This document shows positions 1 to 7,560 of a DNA stretch of 50,990 nt, in pieces; positions within the stretch are counted from its first letter, which is position 1; the number at the start of each line of letters is the position of its first letter. The stretch comes from Bacteroidia bacterium (GTDB lineage: Bacteria > Bacteroidota > Bacteroidia > Flavobacteriales_D > Crocinitomicaceae), in contig JAUHXX010000002.1 of assembly GCA_030426825.1 (NCBI GenBank), forward strand, positions 1 through 50,990, written 5' to 3'. The notes beneath the pieces were generated by a model. That model ran no database searches and was not told the DNA's origin. It was given only the letters and a program-made list of their open reading frames with translations. The translations under genes were made by a program, and so were the position numbers.

Positions 1-1110
1 ATAAGTAAACTGTGTAATCTCATAATGACCATCAGTTACGTCATTATTTGCTAAGTTATCATCTCCGTCAGCAGAAGTTGCTGTCCATTCAATTGTGTAG
101 TTTCCTAACATTGTTGGAACATAATCAGTTGACCATAAGATAGTATCTTGCTCAGCATTTTGTAGAGTTAAACCAGCAGCAGCAGTTCCTGAAGCTACAG
201 TAGCATTCGTAGGATCTTTAACCACCCAGTCAAAACCAACACCAGTTTGATCAATATGACCAATGTTTCTGATGATAGCAGCAACGATAATTGTATCTGT
301 GTGTGCAACTGGAACTTGAGAATAAGTCATTCCAGCATCAGAATATCCTCTCCAAGTATCTACGATAGCGATATCTTTTTCTGGGATATCAACGATTTCA
401 ACGTTATCAATTTGCCATCCATAGTTCCAGGCACCTTCCCAACGGAATCTGATATAAACTGTAGCTTCAGTTCCATCAATTTCATCAGAAATATCCCAAG
501 AAATTTTTTCTGGATTAGGTCTAGCATCTCTACCAGCACCTTCAGAAATTTCAACCTCAGTAAAGTTTGTTCCGTCACTTGATACACCTAAGTATAAGTG
601 ATCTTCAGTTTCACCTGTAGTTGGTTGCCATTCAGCAAAAAACTGATCAAACTCTAAAGCAACATAATCACCTGCAGAAATATCAACACCAGCAGCAGCT
701 AAATCAATAACCCCTGAAGTTAATGTTGCATTCTCAGGATTAGTATATGCAGCACCTGGAGCAGCATCTGAATCTAACAATACCCACTGTGTAGGAGTTG
801 ATGTCATCAAAGTTGGAATGATAAAAGTATTTCCAGTATTATTTGCGTGACCTGTACTTGTCAAAGCGAATTGAGCAGGACCTGTTTGAACAGCTGGTGT
901 CCAGATACCAAAACCAGCATCAAAATTCTCTGAATAATGTACAGCTCTGTCGTCATTTTCTTGAACATCTCTCAATGGAATGACAGTGATTCCACCTGGT
1001 GCATATTTTGCATTTGGGTGAAAATCATAAGTAGCATGAATTTGTGGACTTTGTGCTTGAATACAGCCAGCCGACAAAAGTGCTCCTAGTAAAACGTAGA
1101 TTTTTTTCAT
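1..1110 (-). CDS. Secreted protein, choice-of-anchor J/MAM-like domain, probable T9SS cargo; C-terminus truncated by window edge
   Basis: Not in ORF track because it has no stop in the window. Minus strand is open from ATG at 1110 to base 1: MKKIYVLLGALLSAGCIQAQSPQIHATYDFHPNAKYAPGGITVIPLRDVQENDDRAVHYSENFDAGFGIWTP...; signal peptide plus jelly-roll-like text (YIRFRWEGAWNYGWQIDNVEI). Confidence 0.85.
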   Translation of the reverse strand, partial: MKKIYVLLGALLSAGCIQAQSPQIHATYDFHPNAKYAPGGITVIPLRDVQENDDRAVHYSENFDAGFGIWTPAVQTGPAQFALTSTGHANNTGNTFIIPTLMTSTPTQWVLLDSDAAPGAAYTNPENATLTSGVIDLAAAGVDISAGDYVALEFDQFFAEWQPTTGETEDHLYLGVSSDGTNFTEVEISEGAGRDARPNPEKISWDISDEIDGTEATVYIRFRWEGAWNYGWQIDNVEIVDIPEKDIAIVDTWRGYSDAGMTYSQVPVAHTDTIIVAAIIRNIGHIDQTGVGFDWVVKDPTNATVASGTAAAGLTLQNAEQDTILWSTDYVPTMLGNYTIEWTATSADGDDNLANNDVTDGHYEITQFTY

Positions 1111-1180
1111 AATATTATTAATTAATTTGATGTAAATATAAATAATTTAATCGTTCAAGTGCAAGCATTTAGGCCTTCAT

Positions 1181-1200
1181 ACTTGTAATCTTATACAAGT
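1181..1200 (-). other. Short hairpin directly downstream of gcvP stop (ACTTGTA-N6-TACAAGT)
   Basis: Perfect 7-bp arms 2 nt past the stop, but no clear U-tract. Confidence 0.35.
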
Positions 1201-1201
1201 C

Positions 1202-4078
1202 TTAAACGGTTTCTTCAAGATAAGCTTCAATAGGTAAACATGCACAAACCAAGTTTCTATCACCATAAGCGTTGTCTACTCTTCTAACCGGAACCCAGTA
1301 TTTACTTGAATTTAAGTACGACACAGGGTAAGCCGCAGCTTCTCTTGAATAAGGGAAATTCCATTCATTAGCCGTTAAAATAGTAGCCGTATGAGGCGCA
1401 TTTTTTAACAAATTATTTTCCTGATCTAAACCTTTATTTGCAATGTCATTAATTTCTGCTCTGATGCTAATCATAGCTTCAATAAATCGATCAAGTTCTG
1501 CTTTGTCCTCACTTTCTGTTGGTTCAATCATTAATGTTCCTGCTACAGGAAACGATACGGTTGGTGCGTGAAATCCGTAATCAATTAAACGTTTGGCAAT
1601 ATCAGCTACCTCTACACCAGAAGACTTTTTAAAGTCACGACAATCCACAATCATCTCGTGTGCTACCGTTCCATTTTCTCCGGCATATAAAACATCAAAA
1701 TGTCCTGATAATTGGGTTCTTAAATAATTGGCATTTAAAATTGCATTTTCTGTTGAATCTTTCAATCCATCAGCTCCTAACATTTTAATGTAACCGTATG
1801 ATATCAACAAAATTAATCCTGAACCGTAAGGCGCAGCAGAAATAGCATTTATCGCATTGGCTCCTCCAACACCTTCCACGTGAGGATTTCCTGGTAAAAA
1901 CGGAACAAGATGTTTGGCAACTCCGATTGGTCCCATTCCCGGTCCACCCCCTCCATGAGGAATGGCAAAGGTTTTATGTAAATTCAAGTGACATACATCT
2001 GCTCCAATATTTCCTGGATTGGTTAACCCCACTTGTGCATTCATGTTGGCGCCATCCATATAGACCTGACCACCGTTTTCATGAATAATCGAAGTAATCT
2101 CAATAATGGCTGATTCATATACTCCGTGAGTGGATGGATAAGTAATCATTAATGCTGATAAGTTATCTTTATGTTCTTCAGCTTTTGCCTTCAAATCAGC
2201 CACATCAACATTGCCGTTTTCATCACAAGCTGTCACAATCACCTTCATCCCTGCCATCACAGCTGATGCCGGATTCGTCCCATGAGCTGAACTCGGAATC
2301 AAACAAATATTTCTATGGAAATCACCCCTTGATTCATGGTAAGCTTTGATCACCATTAATCCTGCATACTCTCCTTGAGCACCAGAATTTGGTTGCAATG
2401 ACATACCTGCAAAGCCAGTAATCTCGCACAAATCATTTTCTAATTCAGTAAAAATCTCTTTGTATCCTTGCCATTGACTCATTGGAGCAAATGGGTGAAT
2501 ATTAGCAAATTCAGGCCATGACAATGGCATTAATTCCGCCGCTGCATTCAATTTCATGGTACATGATCCTAAGGAAATCATAGAGTGAACTAAAGACAAA
2601 TCTTTATTTTCTAAACTCTTTTGATAGCGCATCATCTTTGTTTCAGAATGATGAGAATTGAATACTGGATGTGCTAAAATCGCATCAGTTCTATGCAGTT
2701 CTTTGCCTAATGGACACTTCTCAGCTTTCCAAGCTCCTTTTTCAACTTTAACTTCAGATTTTCCATTAACATCAGCAAAAACATTAATCAATGAAGCAAT
2801 TTCTACCTCCGTGTGTGATTCATCCAAAGAAATTGAAACAGCTTCTTCAAAATAATTCAAATTCACTTTTCGAGCTGCGGCAGCTTCTTTCAGCTTATTT
2901 ACATCACCATTTGGAATCGCAACATGAATGGTGTCAAAATATTGACCATTCAATGAACTTGCTCCAAGACCCTTTATTTGTCCCTCAACAAAAAGTGCTT
3001 TTTGATGAATGTCAATTGCGATTTCTCTTAAAGCTTTAGGGCCATGATAAACAGCATACATCCCTGCCATTACCGCCAATAAGGCCTGTGCAGTACAAAT
3101 ATTTGAAGTTGCTTTATCTCTCTTAATGTGTTGTTCTCTTGTTTGCAACGCCATTCTTAGGGCATAGTTATCGTCTACATCTTTCGATACACCAATAATT
3201 CTACCCGGTAAGTTTCTTTTATACTCTTCTTTAGTGGCGAAAAATGCAGCATGAGGACCTCCAAGTCCCATAGGGACACCAAAACGTTGTGAATTTCCAA
3301 AGACTGCATCAGCATTCCATTGACCTGGACCTTTCAATAAAACTAGGGCCATTAAATCTGTTGAAACACCTACTTTGATTCCAGCCGCCTGAGCACTAGA
3401 TATAAAATTATCGAGAGCAACAACTTTTCCCGTTTTATCTGGGAATTGTACTAAGGCTCCAAAGAATTCTTCTGATGGAACAAAATCATTCATGTTTCCA
3501 AGAACAACTTCGATTCCCATGCTTTTAGCTCTACCAACAACCACATCAATGGTTTGATCAAAACAATGGTCTGCAACAAAAAACTTGTTGACTTCATTCT
3601 TTTTCTGATCACGTGAACGTGAATTAAAGAACATGATCATGGCCTCTGCTGCAGCTGTCCCTTCATCTAACAATGAAGCATTTGCCAAATCCATTGAAGT
3701 AAGGTCCATTACCATGGTTTGGAAATTCAGCAATGCCTCTAAACGACCTTGTGAAATTTCAGCTTGATAGGGTGTATAAGCCGTATACCAACCTGGATTT
3801 TCAAAGATATTTCTAAGATTTACCGGAGGCACCAATGTTCCGTAGTATCCTTGACCAATAAAGTTATTGACTAAAGTATTTTTTTCAGCCTTCTTTTTAA
3901 GATCTGAAAGGTATTCTTGCTCCGTTAGTGCCGGAGCAAGATTTAAGGGTTGAGCCAGTCTAATTTGATTGGGAACAGTTTTATTGATTAATTCATCAAT
4001 GTTAGAAACACCAATCTTTTCAAGCATTTCTGATTTCTCTATAGCATCTGGGCCAATATGTCTGTCTTTAAAAATCAT
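1202..4078 (-). CDS. gcvP: Glycine dehydrogenase (aminomethyl-transferring), glycine cleavage P-protein
   Basis: 958 aa; full-length P-protein with PLP-lysine region (HLNLHKTFAIPHGGGGPGMGPI). Confidence 0.98.
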   Translation of the reverse strand: MIFKDRHIGPDAIEKSEMLEKIGVSNIDELINKTVPNQIRLAQPLNLAPALTEQEYLSDLKKKAEKNTLVNNFIGQGYYGTLVPPVNLRNIFENPGWYTAYTPYQAEISQGRLEALLNFQTMVMDLTSMDLANASLLDEGTAAAEAMIMFFNSRSRDQKKNEVNKFFVADHCFDQTIDVVVGRAKSMGIEVVLGNMNDFVPSEEFFGALVQFPDKTGKVVALDNFISSAQAAGIKVGVSTDLMALVLLKGPGQWNADAVFGNSQRFGVPMGLGGPHAAFFATKEEYKRNLPGRIIGVSKDVDDNYALRMALQTREQHIKRDKATSNICTAQALLAVMAGMYAVYHGPKALREIAIDIHQKALFVEGQIKGLGASSLNGQYFDTIHVAIPNGDVNKLKEAAAARKVNLNYFEEAVSISLDESHTEVEIASLINVFADVNGKSEVKVEKGAWKAEKCPLGKELHRTDAILAHPVFNSHHSETKMMRYQKSLENKDLSLVHSMISLGSCTMKLNAAAELMPLSWPEFANIHPFAPMSQWQGYKEIFTELENDLCEITGFAGMSLQPNSGAQGEYAGLMVIKAYHESRGDFHRNICLIPSSAHGTNPASAVMAGMKVIVTACDENGNVDVADLKAKAEEHKDNLSALMITYPSTHGVYESAIIEITSIIHENGGQVYMDGANMNAQVGLTNPGNIGADVCHLNLHKTFAIPHGGGGPGMGPIGVAKHLVPFLPGNPHVEGVGGANAINAISAAPYGSGLILLISYGYIKMLGADGLKDSTENAILNANYLRTQLSGHFDVLYAGENGTVAHEMIVDCRDFKKSSGVEVADIAKRLIDYGFHAPTVSFPVAGTLMIEPTESEDKAELDRFIEAMISIRAEINDIANKGLDQENNLLKNAPHTATILTANEWNFPYSREAAAYPVSYLNSSKYWVPVRRVDNAYGDRNLVCACLPIEAYLEETV

Positions 4079-4113
4079 TCTTTCCTATTTTTCATGGGTA
4101 TTTTAAGGGCCTA

Positions 4114-4147
4114 CAAATATAAACAATCTGCAATCTTGTTAAAACAA
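4114..4147 (-). promoter_or_regulatory. Putative Bacteroidetes-type promoter of gcvP (TTG-N23-TATATTTG)
   Basis: Minus-strand TATATTTG (4114-4121) matches TAnnTTTG, with TTG at 4145-4147; 35 nt upstream of the gcvP ATG. Confidence 0.5.
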
Positions 4148-4260
4148 AGTTTATTGAATTGTTATTATTTTTTTGAATCCCCCAGAATCCGTCAACTTTT
4201 CTAACAGTTTAGGCTTTATTCATCAAAATTTTCCGCACCTTTATTCCATAAAACAGCAAC

Positions 4261-4938
4261 ATGAAGCAAATAGTTTTATTCAACATCCTCTTTTTTTCAA
4301 TACTCTCTGGCTCTTTTGGGCAAAAAGATTCCATTCTTTTCTTGAACGGGAAAGTGGATTATGGAAAAATTGAAGGTCTGACAAAAACTCCTTCTGACTC
4401 TGTTATCATTATATCTGAAAATGGAAAAAAGGAAGAAATTTCTACCTATAGGGTATTCTCATTTACCAAGGCGAACCAAACTCAAATCCTCTATCGTCCA
4501 GATGAATTTAAAGGAGATTTCCTAAGTATTAATGAAACAAAGGCAGTTACTTATGGGAGCTATGATGCTAGACAAACTTTTAAGCCCTACGTTCCTTTTA
4601 TTACAGGATTTGCGATTGGTTTAGGTGCTTCCATTTTCGATACCTACCGCAGTAAAAGTAGTGTTGCTGATACAGTAAATTATAACTTAGAACCAGGGTT
4701 TTTTAAAAGCAGCCCTTCCATTTTTCCTTTTTTAATTCCTCCTGTAGTTTGCGTGGCTTGGGCAATCCCATCTTTCAAGTTGAAAGACAAAAAAATCCTA
4801 CACAAAGAATACTTTAAAAACGAAAATTTTTATCGGGGTTATCAACGAATCGCAAAACAAAAAAGAATGCTGTCCTCTTTACTTGGCAGTGTGATTGGCG
4901 TGGGTGTCGGAATGAGCATTTACTATATTGCACAATAG
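4261..4938 (+). CDS. Hypothetical signal-peptide-bearing membrane protein
   Basis: 225 aa; N-terminal signal (MKQIVLFNILFFSILSGSFGQ) and internal hydrophobic segments; 2-bp gap to the next gene. Confidence 0.75.
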   Translation: MKQIVLFNILFFSILSGSFGQKDSILFLNGKVDYGKIEGLTKTPSDSVIIISENGKKEEISTYRVFSFTKANQTQILYRPDEFKGDFLSINETKAVTYGSYDARQTFKPYVPFITGFAIGLGASIFDTYRSKSSVADTVNYNLEPGFFKSSPSIFPFLIPPVVCVAWAIPSFKLKDKKILHKEYFKNENFYRGYQRIAKQKRMLSSLLGSVIGVGVGMSIYYIAQ

Positions 4939-4940
4939 CA

Positions 4941-5771
4941 ATGAAAACAAAGTTTCTCCAGCATTTATGTTATTCTAATGTTTGGATTGCCCTCGGTGCA
5001 TCAACGCTATCGTTACTTTATTTTTATCTTAAAAATTTGTCGATTGATTGGATCCTGCTGAGCTTCATTTTTTTTTCTACCCTTTTAACATATACTTATC
5101 AGCGTTTTCAAAAATTAATAGATAACGAAAGAATCAGTGGTGAACGAATGGATTGGATGAAAAACAACCGCACCATTGTGAAATTCATATTGATAATATC
5201 CTTAATTGGTACAATTATTTTTAGCCTATTTCTTGAATTTCAAACCCTGATTTTACTTAGTATTCTTGGAGTTATTTCGTTCTTGTATGCTTATAAAATA
5301 AAGTTGGCCGAAAAATCTAAGTCGAATCTGAGAGATATTCCTGGCATTAAAATCTTATTAATCGGAATTGTTTGGGCAGCAAGCACTGTTTTATTGATAG
5401 ATTCACAAGAAAATCAATTAAACATTTTCAGTCTACTTTCATTTGTAGGTGTTACCTTATTTATCATTGGAATCACCATTCCTTTTGATATTCGAGACTT
5501 GTATTTGGATGAAAGTTCAAAGAAAACGATACCTCAACTTATCGGATATCAACCTTCAATTTTAATAGCAGTTTTATTAATTTTATTAAGCGCCTATTTT
5601 ATTTATTTAGGAACTGGGTTTAATTTATGGAATTTACTTTTCGCTTCTGGAATAGTGTCTTTTTCAATACTACCCTCTCGGCCTAGAAAACAGGAGCTTT
5701 ATTTTTCTTTCGTAATTGACGGAATTCTAATTGTTTATCCCAGCCTTATTTATCTTTTAAACAATTTATAG
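4941..5771 (+). CDS. Polytopic membrane protein, UbiA-prenyltransferase-like
   Basis: 276 aa, about 8-9 TM segments; loop PFDIRDLYLDESSKKTIPQLIG resembles the second Asp-rich motif of UbiA proteins. Confidence 0.6.
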   Translation: MKTKFLQHLCYSNVWIALGASTLSLLYFYLKNLSIDWILLSFIFFSTLLTYTYQRFQKLIDNERISGERMDWMKNNRTIVKFILIISLIGTIIFSLFLEFQTLILLSILGVISFLYAYKIKLAEKSKSNLRDIPGIKILLIGIVWAASTVLLIDSQENQLNIFSLLSFVGVTLFIIGITIPFDIRDLYLDESSKKTIPQLIGYQPSILIAVLLILLSAYFIYLGTGFNLWNLLFASGIVSFSILPSRPRKQELYFSFVIDGILIVYPSLIYLLNNL

Positions 5772-7558
5772 GCAATAGACATGTACCCAGACTTAGATCT
5801 GTCCAATAGAAATTCATCCATGTAGGCCAAACTAAAGTCAAATCCGATACCAATAGTGTAGCGCTCTATATTTGCTTCAACTCCAAAATTCAAGGTAGGA
5901 TAGAGTAATCTTAAAGAAGCCCCCTGACTTTCATCAAGCCCTACCACACCTTCCTCAAACTGATCCAATACTTCTTTGGGATCTCCACTTAAATCAACAT
6001 TTAATTCTCCCTGATGAAATTGAAGTCCTGTGCCCGGTTGGCCTGAATAAAAATCATCTAAATCAGAGTAAACACTTAATTCATTAACACCTTCAGGAGT
6101 TCCTTTTCTATCGGCGGGCACATAAGCCATTCCTGACAATCCAAATCCTAAATTCACGCCTAGTGAGAATAAATCACGATCAATAACTTTATAAGTTGCG
6201 CCTATTGATAAATCAATGACATCAACAATTTTTCTATAAACCGCCGATTTCAATCGTGGTGTTCCAGGTGCTACTAGGTATGAGTATCCAGTTGAATCGT
6301 TGCCAATTACCGTAGCGTTCAATTCTCTTGTCTCCACATCAAACTCCATTCTTGAACCTCCTAAAGACGCTCTTAAACCTAATCTTTTAGTTAAATAAAA
6401 ATTCATGAAACCACTCAAACGTCCGCCCCATTTTACGCGTTTTATTTCGCCCAATGTAATGAATTCAATCTGCTGTCCTTCAACGAATGTTCCCCAATTA
6501 TTATACAGAATCGAATCTTTTTTTAACACAGATAATTGGCTTTCGGGAGCACCATAATATGTGGTTAGATCGTTATATCCTCTTCGATCATAACGAATAC
6601 CCAAATCCCATTTATCTTTTTTTGATTCGATATTTGAAATGATCATATCATCTTCTGACACTTCATCTTTTTTAACTCGTTTACCTAAATCCACCGAAAA
6701 TAGATTAGCACTCAACGAAAAACCATAAGTTCTAATGACATCAAACGGTGTAGCTAAAGCAGTATAGGTAACCTCAGGACCTGGTGTACGATCATTAAAC
6801 CTAAAACTCATCCCAGTTTGAAAAAAGGCAGACATCCTAAAGCGATAGAACTCAAAACCTAATTGAGTATTAAAATAAGTCGAATGTTCTGCATACCGAT
6901 CTATCGCCTTCTCAACAGAGGAAACATTCTCGATATAATCTCTACCAAAACTTACGTGATTATAAACGTGTTTATCATATTTGGCCTTATAGGTAAATCC
7001 TCCTGCAACGAACATTTTTACACTTTTATGCGGGAACAATCGAATACCCCCATTTACGGTAAAGGTCAATAATTTAAACTCTTCCGTTGTACGAACAGAA
7101 GACTCATTCAATTTATGCGCATTAGACATATAACTTTCATAATCTGAGGAATCTGCGTTTGTAAAACCATCATTGTTAGCAGCTACAATAAATTCGTCAT
7201 AGGTACCATAAGTGTCTTGATAGTATTGATCATCATAATCAGCGGTACCCCACATTTGCAGCCTATTCGTACTAATAGAAGTTTTGAAATCCATAAACCA
7301 TCTTTTTCTAAAATTATATCTGAAATAAATGGGAATCTCAAAATGGTTATCCATGGTGAACTTGTGGAAATAAATGTTGCTCGTGTTGCCTGCTAAATCA
7401 ACAATGGATAATGACAAATTAGAACTATCAAACTGATCTTCACCAAAATCAAACTTTTCAACTGAATTGAAATTGGAGGTGACTTCAACACCAAAATCAA
7501 GGCTTTGAGCTTTCACTCCTAAGGCCAAACAAACTAAAATTAGACTTAGTATTTTCAT
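5750..7558 (-). CDS. Hypothetical outer-membrane beta-barrel-like protein
   Basis: Signal peptide MKILSLILVCLALGVKAQ; repeated alternating hydrophobic/aromatic strands; aromatic C-terminal region (GYMSIAYKLFKR). ATG at 7558 preferred over the track's TTG at 7564. Confidence 0.65.
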   Translation of the reverse strand: MKILSLILVCLALGVKAQSLDFGVEVTSNFNSVEKFDFGEDQFDSSNLSLSIVDLAGNTSNIYFHKFTMDNHFEIPIYFRYNFRKRWFMDFKTSISTNRLQMWGTADYDDQYYQDTYGTYDEFIVAANNDGFTNADSSDYESYMSNAHKLNESSVRTTEEFKLLTFTVNGGIRLFPHKSVKMFVAGGFTYKAKYDKHVYNHVSFGRDYIENVSSVEKAIDRYAEHSTYFNTQLGFEFYRFRMSAFFQTGMSFRFNDRTPGPEVTYTALATPFDVIRTYGFSLSANLFSVDLGKRVKKDEVSEDDMIISNIESKKDKWDLGIRYDRRGYNDLTTYYGAPESQLSVLKKDSILYNNWGTFVEGQQIEFITLGEIKRVKWGGRLSGFMNFYLTKRLGLRASLGGSRMEFDVETRELNATVIGNDSTGYSYLVAPGTPRLKSAVYRKIVDVIDLSIGATYKVIDRDLFSLGVNLGFGLSGMAYVPADRKGTPEGVNELSVYSDLDDFYSGQPGTGLQFHQGELNVDLSGDPKEVLDQFEEGVVGLDESQGASLRLLYPTLNFGVEANIERYTIGIGFDFSLAYMDEFLLDRSKSGYMSIAYKLFKR

Positions 7559-7560
7559 TT

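Noticed and set aside
247-582. ORF track entries 247..582 (+) and 360..587 (-)
   Set aside because: Shadow frames of the left-edge minus-strand CDS, which is open from 1110 to 1 with signal peptide and domain text.
2152-3039. Plus-strand ORFs 2152..2349, 2658..2855, 2791..3039
   Set aside because: Antisense to gcvP, low-quality composition, no independent support.
4079-4260. Glycine riboswitch upstream of gcvP
   Set aside because: Putative promoter leaves a leader of only about 30 nt, too short for a riboswitch.
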